A stretch of 64,000 nucleotides of DNA from Achromobacter xylosoxidans (lineage in GTDB: Bacteria; Pseudomonadota; Gammaproteobacteria; Burkholderiales; Burkholderiaceae_B), in NCBI RefSeq assembly GCF_002192695.1, contig NZ_MTLG01000125.1:124001-188000 (forward strand), written 5' to 3'. Below are positions 9,007 to 17,103 of the stretch, one piece after another. How positions within the stretch are numbered: position 1 is the stretch's first letter; every line of letters begins with the position of its first letter. Below the pieces are notes generated by a model that worked only from the letters and a program-made list of their open reading frames with translations, searched no databases and had not been told where the DNA came from. The position numbers and the translations under genes were made by a program.

Positions 9007-9192
9007 CTATTTCTTGTTCAGCAAGTCCCGTGCCTGATCCTTGGCTTCGCCCACGTTGCGCTGCACCTTGCCCACGGTTTTCTCCGCTTTCCCTTCGGCT
9101 TCGGTCTCGCGGTTGCCGGTCAGCTTGCCTGCCGTTTCCTTGATCGAGCCTTTGACTTCCTTGGCTGCGCCCTTGATGCGGTCGTTATCCAT
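9007..9192 (-). CDS. CsbD family stress-response protein
   Basis: A 61-residue hydrophilic protein, MDNDRIKGAAKEVKGSIKE followed by lysine- and glutamate-rich repeats and GKVQRNVGEAKDQARD. This is the CsbD/YjbJ pattern; members are abundant in general stress but biochemically undefined. The longer frame to 9273 is rejected because GGAG precedes the ATG at 9192 and the family begins there. It sits among other stress-type small genes. Confidence 0.93.
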   Translation of the reverse strand: MDNDRIKGAAKEVKGSIKETAGKLTGNRETEAEGKAEKTVGKVQRNVGEAKDQARDLLNKK

Positions 9193-9288
9193 GTTGTCGC
9201 TCCTAATTCCAGGTTGCGTGAAACCGCGCTGGAGAGGCCTGCGAAGCCTGGCTCCAACTGCGGACGAACCCACTATAGGAAGCGCATG

Positions 9289-9311
9289 GCGCGCGCGTAA
9301 GAAGCGCGCGC
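9289..9311. other. Short GC hairpin between CsbD and PAS-LuxR genes
   Basis: GCGCGCGC at 9289-9296 pairs with its copy at 9304-9311 across a 7-base loop. It lies 22 bases past the stop of the minus-strand regulator gene. There is no T run, so a terminator role is only possible. Confidence 0.4.
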
Positions 9312-9332
9312 ATCAGATCGGCTGGTACTTTT

Positions 9333-10886
9333 CTACCGAATCCTGTGGACCCGTTTGTCGGCTTGCTTGCCAGGCTGCCTGTCTGGCTGCTTCTGCGCCT
9401 GCTTGCGCGCCGGCTTTTCGTATCCCACGATGCCGCGCTGCCGCGCCCAGATGATGGCGGCGCTGCGCCTATGGACGTCCAGCTTGCTGTACAGCGCCGC
9501 CACGTGATTGCGCACCGTGTTGCGCGACAAGTGCAGGCTGGCCGCGATCTCCGGGTCCGTGTGGCCCTGGCACATCAGGCCCAGGATCTCGCGTTCGCGC
9601 GGCGTCAGGTCCGCCAATTCGCCTTGCCCCTGCGGCGCGCCTTGCGGTGTGCGGATCTGCGCCAGCTTCTCGATGACGGTGCGGCTGAACCACGAGGTGT
9701 CCTGCATCACTGTCTCGATCGCCTCCATCAGCTCGACCTCGTTGCGCTTGCGCTCGGTGATGTCCTGGATCGCCGCCAGCACGCAGGGCTGGTCCTGGAT
9801 GGACACCGGCGCGGCCGACACCAGGCAGTCCAGCAGCGCACCCTCGCGCGTGCGCAGCGCCATTTCCTGGCTGCGCACGCTGGCGCCCTGTTCCAGCGAG
9901 GCCATGGCGCGGTCGTAGGCTTGCGGGTCGGTCCACAGCTGCGCCAGCGCATCCTCGTCGCGCGCCAAGGTCTTGGCGTCGTAGCCGGTGGCTGCGACGA
10001 AGGCATCGTTGACCTCCAGCAGCCTGCCTGCCGTGGTGCTCAGCGTCATGGGCACGGGCGCCAGCCGGAACGCCGTGGCGAAGCGCTGTTCACTATCGCG
10101 CAGCGCCGTCTCGGCCTTGCGGCGCGGCTCCAGGTCGTTGAAGGTGAACAGCATGCAGGGCTGCTCCGCGACCTCGATGGGCTGGCCCGCCACGATCACC
10201 AGCTTGTTGCCGCCGCCCTGCACCGCGATGATGGTTTCCGTCTGCGGAATGGTCGTGCCTTCCGCCAGCCGGTGCAGCGCATCCTCGCGTTGCGGCGTAT
10301 CGCCCAGCACGTCCAGCTGGCGCAGCGTCTTGCCCAGCACTTGTTCGCGCGTGTAGCCCGTCATCGCCAGAAAACCGTCATTGACCTTGATGTGCCGCAG
10401 ATCCGCCAGCGAGCAGATCACGGCCGGCGCGGGGTTGGCGTTGAAGGTCCGTTCAAAGCGCTCTTCCGCGCTAAAGCGTTCGGTCACGTCCAGCAGCACC
10501 AGCACCATGCCCTCGGCCGCGCCCTGCGCATCGCGCAACACCAGATTGCGCACTTGGTGCATGCGGCTGAAGTCCGGATCGCGCCGGCTGGTCACTTCCA
10601 CCACCACGTCCTTGTAGGCCTCGCCCGCCAGCGCGCGGTCCAGCGGATACTGCGCCGCGCGCAGCACGCGGTGATTGCGGTAGCGCAGCGCAAACGCCTT
10701 GCGGTAGCCGGCGGCGGTGCCGCCCAGCGCGGCCAGATCCGTTACGCCATGCATGGCCAGCGCCGTGTCGTTGGCCCAGACAATGCGCCGGTCCTGATCC
10801 AGCAGGATGATGCCTTCGATCAGGCCGTCGATGATTTCCAGCAGATGGCGGCGTTCCGTGGTGAACGCCGTGGCAGTCTTCTTCAT
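9333..10886 (-). CDS. PAS-domain LuxR-type transcriptional regulator
   Basis: A 517-residue cytosolic sensor-regulator. Three PAS modules are visible: about residues 12-135 (EIIDGLIEGIILLDQDRRIV), 145-260 (NDGFLAMTGYTREQVLG) and 270-390 (VNDAFVAATGYDAKTL). The C-terminus has a LuxR/GerE helix-turn-helix, LTPREREILGLMCQGHTD then LSRNTVRNHVAALYSKL. There is no kinase or receiver domain, so it likely senses a signal and binds DNA in one chain. AGGAG precedes the ATG. It is divergent from a Pro/Gly-rich gene, with a perfect palindrome between them that may be its operator. Confidence 0.9.
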   Translation of the reverse strand: MKKTATAFTTERRHLLEIIDGLIEGIILLDQDRRIVWANDTALAMHGVTDLAALGGTAAGYRKAFALRYRNHRVLRAAQYPLDRALAGEAYKDVVVEVTSRRDPDFSRMHQVRNLVLRDAQGAAEGMVLVLLDVTERFSAEERFERTFNANPAPAVICSLADLRHIKVNDGFLAMTGYTREQVLGKTLRQLDVLGDTPQREDALHRLAEGTTIPQTETIIAVQGGGNKLVIVAGQPIEVAEQPCMLFTFNDLEPRRKAETALRDSEQRFATAFRLAPVPMTLSTTAGRLLEVNDAFVAATGYDAKTLARDEDALAQLWTDPQAYDRAMASLEQGASVRSQEMALRTREGALLDCLVSAAPVSIQDQPCVLAAIQDITERKRNEVELMEAIETVMQDTSWFSRTVIEKLAQIRTPQGAPQGQGELADLTPREREILGLMCQGHTDPEIAASLHLSRNTVRNHVAALYSKLDVHRRSAAIIWARQRGIVGYEKPARKQAQKQPDRQPGKQADKRVHRIR

Positions 10887-11005
10887 TCTGGCTCCTGGGT
10901 GAGCAAGAGATAAGAAGAAAGTACTAGATAAAGTCGTCCTGCGTGATCTGGGCGAGCGCGAACATGGCTTCTATCGTGGGCTTGCACGATACGCGTGCCG
11001 CTGCG

Positions 11006-11021
11006 CGTGTAGCGCTACACG
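11006..11021. promoter_or_regulatory. Perfect 16-bp palindrome, candidate LuxR-type operator
   Basis: CGTGTAGCGCTACACG reads the same on both strands. It lies 20 bases before the start of the Pro/Gly-rich gene and about 120 bases from the divergent PAS-LuxR start, so it could serve autoregulation or control of the small gene. Assignment to this regulator is inference. Confidence 0.55.
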
Positions 11022-11041
11022 TGAATCTTCAGGAGACATCC

Positions 11042-11284
11042 ATGAACACGAACCAGAAGCCCGGCGATCCCGCCAACCAACCCGGCATCGACCCGTCCCA
11101 GCGTCCCGGACAGGAACCCGGCGACGCGCCGGAAAAGCAGGCTCCCGGCCAAGTGCCGGGCAAGCCTGGCCCGGATGATGTTGATCCGGGCCGCACGCCG
11201 CCGGAAGTGCCCGGCAATCCGGGACAGCCTGCAGAAAAGCCCAGGCAGCCTGGCGAGCCCGGCCGGCCGGGTGATCCGGCCTAA
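11042..11284 (+). CDS. Small Pro/Gly-rich low-complexity protein
   Basis: An 80-residue protein beginning MNTNQKPGDPANQPG, built almost wholly of Pro, Gly, Glu, Asp, Gln and Lys with PG pairs every three to six residues. It has no signal peptide or membrane segment, almost no hydrophobic residues and should be disordered. CAGGAG precedes the ATG at good spacing and a strong hairpin follows, so it looks like a genuine single-gene unit. No function is recognised; its position opposite a PAS-LuxR regulator and near CsbD suggests a stress role. Confidence 0.75.
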   Translation: MNTNQKPGDPANQPGIDPSQRPGQEPGDAPEKQAPGQVPGKPGPDDVDPGRTPPEVPGNPGQPAEKPRQPGEPGRPGDPA

Positions 11285-11313
11285 GCCGCCATAGCTTTAC
11301 TTCAGCCCATCAT

Positions 11314-11345
11314 GCAAACCGCCCCGTCGATGCGGGGCGGTTTGC
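11314..11345. terminator. Bidirectional hairpin between convergent genes
   Basis: GCAAACCGCCCCG (11314-11326) pairs perfectly with 11333-11345 over a 6-base loop. It lies between the Pro/Gly-rich gene and the convergent Bug gene; the short T/A tracts within the stem end support termination both ways. Confidence 0.85.
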
Positions 11346-11371
11346 TGCGGGCTTAGGGTTTTGTCGTGCTA

Positions 11372-12337
11372 TCAGTCGACCTGTGCGCCCGACTGCTTCA
11401 CCGCCTCGCCCCACTTCTTCACTTCGCCGGCAATGAAAGTGCCAGTCGCGTCAGGCGTCAGTGGCATCGGCTCTGCACCGCGGTCGCGGAAGAACTTCTG
11501 CATGTCCGGGGAGTTCAGCACCTGGCCGATCTGCTTGCTCAGATAGCCCGTCACCTCGGCGGGCGTATCGCGCGGCGCCAGCACCGCAGCCCAGCCGATC
11601 GCCTCGAAACCCGGATAACCCGATTCCGCCACGGTCGGCACGTCCGGCAGCTGCGGCAGGCGCTTGGCCGTCGTCACCGCCAGCGCCACCGCCTTCTTGC
11701 TCTGCACATGCGGCAGGCCAGCCGTCACCGAGTCCACCATCAACGGCACCTGATGCCCCAGGAAATCCGCCTGCGCCGGGCCGCTGCCCTTGTACGGAAT
11801 GTGGCGGATGTCGATCTTCGCCGCCGCCTTGAACATCTCGGCCGACAAATGCTGCGTGCCGCCGATGCCCGCGCTGGCATAGGCCAGCTCGCCCGGATTG
11901 GCGCGCGCCTGCGTCACCAGCTGCTTGAGCGAGGTAATGCCCGAAGCCGGCGTCGCCAGGAACATCAGCGGCACCGAGAACACCCCCGACACCGGCGCGA
12001 AGTCCTTGGTCAGGCTGTAATTGATGGTCTTGTACAGCGTCTGGTTCACCGCCGCGGCAGAGCCCGCGATCACCAGCGTGTAGCCGTCCGGCGTCGCGCG
12101 CGCCGCCTGCTCCATCCCGATATTGCTGCCCGCGCCCGCGCGGTTCTCCACCACAATGGGCTGCTTGACGGCCGCGCCCAGCTTTTCAGCCAGCGCGCGC
12201 GCAAAGATATCGGTTGCCTGCCCGGGCGGGAACGGCACGATCAGGCGGATGGGGCGCTCGGGATAATCGGCATGCGCGGTCGCCGCGGCCGTCGCCAGCG
12301 CCAGGCCGGCGGCAAGACTGGAAAGAATACGTTTCAT
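11372..12337 (-). CDS. Bug/TctC family periplasmic substrate-binding protein
   Basis: A 321-residue receptor with a signal peptide ending ATAHA, then DYPERPIRLIVPFPPGQATD, the standard Bug opening. TPDGYTLVIAGS and HIPYKGSGPAQADFLG are further family motifs. Bug proteins bind carboxylates or aromatic and amide compounds, usually for tripartite (TTT) transporters, but most copies in Alcaligenaceae are orphans, as this one appears to be. It is monocistronic and divergent from the aminotransferase gene. Ligand unknown. Confidence 0.93.
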   Translation of the reverse strand: MKRILSSLAAGLALATAAATAHADYPERPIRLIVPFPPGQATDIFARALAEKLGAAVKQPIVVENRAGAGSNIGMEQAARATPDGYTLVIAGSAAAVNQTLYKTINYSLTKDFAPVSGVFSVPLMFLATPASGITSLKQLVTQARANPGELAYASAGIGGTQHLSAEMFKAAAKIDIRHIPYKGSGPAQADFLGHQVPLMVDSVTAGLPHVQSKKAVALAVTTAKRLPQLPDVPTVAESGYPGFEAIGWAAVLAPRDTPAEVTGYLSKQIGQVLNSPDMQKFFRDRGAEPMPLTPDATGTFIAGEVKKWGEAVKQSGAQVD

Positions 12338-12547
12338 GATTGGTCAGTAAAAAGCGACAAAGGGCTGCGCGCGGGGTCGCGCCTGTTGCATAAAATAGAG
12401 CGCCCGCGTTGTCTGCCCTTTTGAGGCGGCCCGGGGCGGATCGGCTGGGGGTACGTCACAATAGCATCCCCCCGTCGGTGCTAAATTCGCCTATTGGCAT
12501 CGTCCAATCACTTTTAATCCCTGTTCTCTCATTCCGCAGGAACCGCC

Positions 12548-13741
12548 ATGGAATTCAGCCAGTTCAAGACCAACGCCCTCATGGAGATCACCTCCCGCCC
12601 GGACCTCGTGTTCGTGCGCGGCCAGGGATCCTGGCTGGAGGATCACGCGGGCAAGCGATACCTGGACTTCGTCCAGGGCTGGGCCGTCAACACTCTGGGC
12701 CACAGCGCCCCGGAAATGCAGAAAGCCCTGCTGGACCAGTCCAAGCTGCTGATGAACCCCTCGCCGGCGTTCTACAACCTGCCCTCCATCGAACTGGCCG
12801 AGCGCCTCACCAGCGCCTCGGTCTTCGACCGCGTCTTCTTCGCCAATAGCGGCGGCGAAGCCAACGAAGGCGCCATCAAGCTCGCGCGTAAATGGGGCCA
12901 GGTGCACAAGAAAGGCGCCTACAAGATCATCACCATGAACCACGGCTTCCACGGCCGCACGCTGGCCACCATGTCTGCGTCCGGCAAGCCGGGCTGGGAC
13001 AAGATGTTCGCCCCGCAGGTCGAAGGCTTCCCCAAGGCCGAAATCAACGACCTGGAATCCGTGCGCAAGCTGATCGACGACCAGACCGTCGCCATCATGC
13101 TCGAACCCGTCCAAGGCGAAGCCGGCGTCGTCCCCGCCAGCAAGGAATTCATGCAAGGCCTGCGCAAACTGGCCGACGAGCACAAGCTGCTGTTCATCGT
13201 TGATGAAGTGCAGACGGGCATGGGGCGTACGGGCACCATGTTTGCGTACCAGCAATCGGATGTCGTGCCAGACATCATGACCCTGGCCAAGGGTATTGGC
13301 GGCGGCGTGCCGCTGGCTGCATTGCTGGCTCGTCAGGAAGTCTGCGTGTTCTCGCACGGTGACCAGGGCGGCACCTACAACGGCAACCCGCTCATGGCCG
13401 CCGTCGGCGTCGCCGTGTTCGACGCCCTGGCTGCGCCGGGCTTCATGGAATCGGTCAACGCCCGCGCCAAGCAACTGTCCGAAGGCCTGCTGGCCCTGTC
13501 GGCCAAGTGGGGCATGAAGGGTGAGCGTGGGATGGGTCTGCTGCGTGCGCTGGTGATGGATCGGGATGATGGTCCTGCCATTGTTGAAGCTGCGCGCAAT
13601 CTGACGCCTAATGGTCTGCTGCTGAATGCGCCGCGTGGGAATCTGCTGCGCTTCATGCCGGCGTTGAATGTGACGGCGGAAGAGATCGATACGATGCTGA
13701 CGCAGCTGGATGGGTTGATTGCGCAGGTGCGTAAGGCGTAA
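12548..13741 (+). CDS. argD: Acetylornithine-type class III aminotransferase
   Basis: A 397-residue PLP enzyme expected to interconvert N-acetylornithine and N-acetylglutamate semialdehyde in arginine synthesis. FFANSGGEANEGAIKLARKW is the PLP phosphate-binding region, IVDEVQTGMGRTG carries the PLP-contacting Asp, and LAKGIGGGVPLAAL has the Schiff-base Lys. Length and motifs fit ArgD, though related ornithine or 4-aminobutyrate aminotransferases share them; no other arg gene is near. GCAGGAAC precedes the start. A hairpin follows. Confidence 0.82.
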   Translation: MEFSQFKTNALMEITSRPDLVFVRGQGSWLEDHAGKRYLDFVQGWAVNTLGHSAPEMQKALLDQSKLLMNPSPAFYNLPSIELAERLTSASVFDRVFFANSGGEANEGAIKLARKWGQVHKKGAYKIITMNHGFHGRTLATMSASGKPGWDKMFAPQVEGFPKAEINDLESVRKLIDDQTVAIMLEPVQGEAGVVPASKEFMQGLRKLADEHKLLFIVDEVQTGMGRTGTMFAYQQSDVVPDIMTLAKGIGGGVPLAALLARQEVCVFSHGDQGGTYNGNPLMAAVGVAVFDALAAPGFMESVNARAKQLSEGLLALSAKWGMKGERGMGLLRALVMDRDDGPAIVEAARNLTPNGLLLNAPRGNLLRFMPALNVTAEEIDTMLTQLDGLIAQVRKA

Positions 13742-13770
13742 TTGAAGCGATACGTTAAGCAGTGACGACG

Positions 13771-13791
13771 AGGGCCGCGATTAGCGGCCCT
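13771..13791 (+). terminator. Terminator after aminotransferase gene
   Basis: AGGGCCGC (13771-13778) pairs with 13784-13791 around a 5-base loop, followed by the T-rich TATCTTTG. It starts 30 bases after the stop. Confidence 0.7.
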
Positions 13792-13901
13792 TATCTTTGA
13801 TATGTCCTGAACGCAAGGCATGGACTATCATCAACCGGCATTCATGTGTGTGCATCGCAGTATCGACCCATTGTTGAACTAGCCAGATATTGGAGGTTTC
13901 C

Positions 13902-14231
13902 ATGAGCGGTTACTACGAGTTGAAGCGCAGCGGCGATCAGTACATGTTCAATCTGAAAGCCGGGAATCATGAAGTCATTTTGACGAGCGAGCGGTACACC
14001 ACCAAAGCGAGCGCTCAGGACGGCATTGCGTCCGTTCGGCAGAATTCGCCGATCGATGAGCGCTATCAGCGCAAGACGGCCACCAACGGTTCACCTTATT
14101 TCTCGTTGAGCGCGGCGAATGGGCAGTCTATTGGACGCAGTGAAATGTATTCGAGCGCCGCGGCTCGGGATGCGGGAATTGCGTCTGTGAAGACCAATGG
14201 GCCAAGCACGGTAGTGAAAGACAATACCTGA
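13902..14231 (+). CDS. YegP family protein (two DUF1508 repeats)
   Basis: A 109-residue small protein with two tandem repeats of about 50 residues: YYELKRSGDQYMFNLKAGN... with KASAQDGIASVRQNSP, then PYFSLSAANGQSIGRSEMY with ARDAGIASVKTNGP. This is the duplicated DUF1508/YegP fold. GGAGG lies just before the ATG at 13902, four codons into the longer frame. Function is unknown in the family. A terminator follows. Confidence 0.93.
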   Translation: MSGYYELKRSGDQYMFNLKAGNHEVILTSERYTTKASAQDGIASVRQNSPIDERYQRKTATNGSPYFSLSAANGQSIGRSEMYSSAAARDAGIASVKTNGPSTVVKDNT

Positions 14232-14279
14232 GTGGTTTGGGTGTAAGCCCTGATTCGCATCCATCGGTGTCGGGACTAG

Positions 14280-14302
14280 AGAGCCGCAATGTTTGCGGCT
14301 CT
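14280..14302. terminator. Hairpin between yegP-like and fic genes
   Basis: AGAGCCGCAA (14280-14289) pairs perfectly with 14293-14302 over a 3-base loop, followed by TGTT. It sits between two convergent genes and can serve both. Confidence 0.75.
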
Positions 14303-14319
14303 TGTTCCGCTTGTTTGCT

Positions 14320-15687
14320 TCAGTGTGGCCGCCCGGCCTCGACCCATTGTTGGACTAGGTCCATCGACAAGCGATAGCGAGCGCAGTTGTACACGTCCAG
14401 TATGCGCAGTTCTTGCGCCAGTATTGGGCGGAACAACGCGACATCGTCTTCGGACAAGCCCAGCGCCGCTGTTGCGGCGTCGGCGGTTTGCTGCTCACGT
14501 AGTACCCGGCAAATTGCTTCGTTCAGTTTTTCCCGGAATCGGAATCGCACCGGATCCGGCACGCCCGCAGCGTTCAGTTGCACGGCGTACTTGCGGATCG
14601 AGCGCCGATAGGCCCAGGCAAACAGCTCTGCCGCCAGCGTCACGTCGCCGTATTCATAGACCCCCAACATGGCGTAGACGTAGTCCTGTACCTCTACGTC
14701 CAGGAAGGACAGCGGCGCGCAGTTGTAAAGCATCAGCGGAATGTTGGCCGACAGGCGGCTGGTGCGCTTGTTGCCGTCTTCGAACGGCTGAAGATAGGCC
14801 AGGTTCACCCACAGAAAGAATGCCGCTTCCACCGGGTTCTTGATTAGCCGCGCCTTCTCCACAATCTGGTCGAACATTTCCTGCAGCAACAAGGGCGCCT
14901 GGAGCGGCACGTAAGTCGTGTCCCCGATGTTGACCACGATCTGGCGGATGCGGCCCAGGCCGTCGGTATTGGCCAATAGTTCCTCCAGCAGGATCGCGTG
15001 AAGGTTGCCGATCACGGCGGACGTCAGGCCATGTGCGGGCACCGCATCGACCAGGAACTCGATGGCTCTCTTATGGTTGAGCAGCATCACTGCATCCAGA
15101 TCTTCCCCAGCCATTCCGTGCTTGAAGAGTTCCTGCGTGGCCAACAAGGAATACTGGTTGCCTTCCAATCGAGAGGAGGACCAGGACAGGTCGAGCAGTA
15201 GCGGTTCCAATACCCGGCGCGCGTAAGTGCCGGCTGGCGACTGACCTGGCATACGGCCCTCGTCGGCCAAGTCTTGAGCCAGCGAAGGCGGCAACAGGGA
15301 GTTCTGGTTCGGCACATAGCTTTCCACGAAGGCGCGTTCGTATCCCACAGGTGCACGCGCCGACAACGGCTGCCGAAGCCGGGCCAGCAGGGCTTGACCA
15401 TGCTCAGACCAGATCATCCCGACGGCCTGGGACGCCGGCTCCGCCAGCCGCGTGGCAATGGTCGTTGGGAGTGTCGATGCGGTTGTTTCGTCCGCAATCC
15501 GGTAACGGGTTGCTCGGCCCTGGCCCTCGCGCAGCACCAATCCGGCCTTGCGCAGGTTTTCCAATTGGCGCTTCACCGTGGACCAACTGACGCCGGTTCG
15601 GTAGGCCAGTTCGCTGGAACTCACCCACGGCAGGTTCTCGCGCTGCTGGGCGCGCAGAAACTGAAGAATGTCTTCGCGGACGGTCAT
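14320..15687 (-). CDS. Fic-domain protein with N-terminal winged helix and degenerate active site
   Basis: A 455-residue cytosolic protein. Residues about 5-65 form a winged helix (SSELAYRTGVSWSTVKRQLENL). Residues 171-176 are SSRLEG, matching the [S/T]xxxE[G/N] inhibitory helix of Fic enzymes. The Fic motif at 300-311 is QPFEDGNKRTSR: the catalytic His of HPFx[D/E]GN[G/K]R is Gln (codon CAG), while the nucleotide-binding remainder is intact. Normal AMP transfer is therefore doubtful. Just upstream lie four copies of a 10-bp operator half-site, so it probably represses its own gene. It may be a recognised degenerate subfamily of COG3177-type proteins rather than a damaged gene. Confidence 0.9.
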   Translation of the reverse strand: MTVREDILQFLRAQQRENLPWVSSSELAYRTGVSWSTVKRQLENLRKAGLVLREGQGRATRYRIADETTASTLPTTIATRLAEPASQAVGMIWSEHGQALLARLRQPLSARAPVGYERAFVESYVPNQNSLLPPSLAQDLADEGRMPGQSPAGTYARRVLEPLLLDLSWSSSRLEGNQYSLLATQELFKHGMAGEDLDAVMLLNHKRAIEFLVDAVPAHGLTSAVIGNLHAILLEELLANTDGLGRIRQIVVNIGDTTYVPLQAPLLLQEMFDQIVEKARLIKNPVEAAFFLWVNLAYLQPFEDGNKRTSRLSANIPLMLYNCAPLSFLDVEVQDYVYAMLGVYEYGDVTLAAELFAWAYRRSIRKYAVQLNAAGVPDPVRFRFREKLNEAICRVLREQQTADAATAALGLSEDDVALFRPILAQELRILDVYNCARYRLSMDLVQQWVEAGRPH

Positions 15688-15707
15688 GGCAAGAGCCGAA
15701 GATGTTG

Positions 15708-15773
15708 AATCAGCTCAATTTAGCAGCAATCAGCTCAAGAAATGAGCTGATTTGGTCTGATTTTGAGCTGATT
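15708..15773. promoter_or_regulatory. Four-copy operator array upstream of fic
   Basis: AATCAGCTCA occurs at 15708-15717 and 15728-15737, and its exact complement TGAGCTGATT at 15743-15752 and 15764-15773. The inner pair makes a 25-bp palindrome with a 5-base spacer, and the outer pair is set 20 and 21 bases further out, about two helical turns. The array spans 20-86 bases before the fic ATG and probably overlaps its promoter. The winged helix of that protein is the obvious candidate binder. Confidence 0.85.
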
Positions 15774-15777
15774 CCCA

Positions 15778-16025
15778 ATGCGTCCGCCCGAGGAAATCGA
15801 TTGCCACGATTGCGTCACTCACGCATCAACGGCAAAACGAGTACTTTGCCGCCAACAGAGATGATTGCGGCATTCCGACGTGGTTGTTATCCGAGGTGAG
15901 GCAGGTCCGATAGCCACCACGGCGTCCCAACGGCTGCAGCCGGGGCGGAGCACGTTGTATGCGGGCAAGCGAGTGCTATGCGCGCATCGCTCCACCGATG
16001 CGCCAAGCATTCAGCGAGCCGGCGG
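15778..16025. other. Intergenic region without recognisable gene
   Basis: About 250 bases between the fic operator and the first island repeat. I see no ORF with a ribosome site, no tRNA and no strong inverted repeat. Confidence 0.5.
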
Positions 16026-16029
16026 AAAA

Positions 16030-16052
16030 TTGTAGTCTGACACCATTATTTC
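16030..16052 (-). repeat. Island repeat, copy A (3' end of TIR gene)
   Basis: TTGTAGTCTGACACCATTAT lies just past the TIR gene stop. The 11-base core TAGTCTGACAC (16033-16043) is identical to copies at 17084, 19735 and, inverted, 19694. On the mRNA it reads GGTGTCAGACTA. It resembles the GTCAGAC-containing short palindromes associated with REP-type transposases; that relation is an impression, not proven. Confidence 0.75.
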
Positions 16053-16062
16053 GCAGGAGAAT

Positions 16063-16956
16063 TTATAGGGAAAATGCTCTGTTGAGATCTACCTCATTGC
16101 CTGCAGCCTTGAGCTCCCGAGCCAGGGCCAGCTTCCAACCTCCACCCTCATCCATTTTCTCCCAAACAACGCCAACGTAGTCACTGGGAAGCTCGACGTC
16201 GCCGCGTCGGAGCGCACATACGCTTCCACGCCCGAGACGGCCAATGAAATAGCCGAGCTCGAGTAATACGTTTTGGCGCGCGCGGGGCTTTAGCTCATCT
16301 TCCCTGATGCTCCGACCCAGGTCGTCAGGGGTTAGGAGAATGACGGCGAAATCAACGTCGCTATTTGCTTCAAACTTCTCAATAACAGTGCCGCCTTGAT
16401 TTGCCTGTTCATGCAAGATGACGGGCTCGAATTCCATAGCTTTTAGGAACCGGGCAACCATTTCACGCGCTTCGCCGTCGTGCCCATGGACGACAAACAC
16501 GCGCCGAGATCGGTTGCGCGCTTCTGATGGTACAGGAAGTGATTCCGCACTTACGTCGTGCTTGGCATCTTCAAGGTCATCACGAAGCGCACGTTGCGCC
16601 TCCTGCAGCAAAGCGACGGAATTACTTATGTTGCGGGTAACTCCGTCGAAATACTCATGAGCAGGCGTATGGTAGTCACTCATGATTACCATTGGATGCC
16701 AGCTTAAGGATGCTGCGGCTTCAAAACGCCTGAATGCGGATGTGTCTTCACCAAAGCATCGTTCAAGCGTGCCCTTGATGGCAGCAGATAGGGCTGTCAG
16801 CTCTGCCGAGTATCCCAGCGGTGCCTTCGCGACCTCGAAAGCACGTAGCTCTTCGATGCGCTCCCCAATTCGAGCAATATTGCGTTCGATCGCCGGAAGT
16901 GAAAGCTGAAGTTTCGAAGCAACTTGCTGCTGAACGTTTTTTCTGCGGGTAGCCAT
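16063..16956 (-). CDS. TIR-like nucleotide-binding protein (CAP12/Pycsar-TIR type)
   Basis: A 297-residue protein. Residues 1-140 are helical with no known domain. Residues about 152-262 form a TIR-like domain: RRVFVVHGHDGEAREMVARF, then VDFAVILLTPDD, then ARQNVLLELGYFIGRLGR, with E233 in the place of the NAD-cleaving glutamate. This pattern is that of the predicted nucleotide-binding/TIR domain found in CBASS and Pycsar effectors, which deplete NAD+ on phage infection. No cyclase gene is adjacent, so its trigger is unknown. It is a single-gene unit with an AT-rich leader, in a defence-type cluster. Confidence 0.85.
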   Translation of the reverse strand: MATRRKNVQQQVASKLQLSLPAIERNIARIGERIEELRAFEVAKAPLGYSAELTALSAAIKGTLERCFGEDTSAFRRFEAAASLSWHPMVIMSDYHTPAHEYFDGVTRNISNSVALLQEAQRALRDDLEDAKHDVSAESLPVPSEARNRSRRVFVVHGHDGEAREMVARFLKAMEFEPVILHEQANQGGTVIEKFEANSDVDFAVILLTPDDLGRSIREDELKPRARQNVLLELGYFIGRLGRGSVCALRRGDVELPSDYVGVVWEKMDEGGGWKLALARELKAAGNEVDLNRAFSL

Positions 16957-17080
16957 GGTTATCCGTTGAAAATTGGGTGAAAACAGTCGGATGTAGGACT
17001 GAATATTCGCTCGAAAAATAGATTAGATGATTTAAAAAAATGTGATCAGGCGACAACTTCGTTGGCTACGTGTTCAGAAG

Positions 17081-17103
17081 CTATAGTCTGACACTATTAC
17101 TTC
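17081..17103 (-). repeat. Island repeat, copy B (3' end of nuclease gene)
   Basis: CTATAGTCTGACACTATTAC directly abuts the nuclease stop; core TAGTCTGACAC at 17084-17094. Same orientation as copies A and D relative to the gene it follows. Confidence 0.75.
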
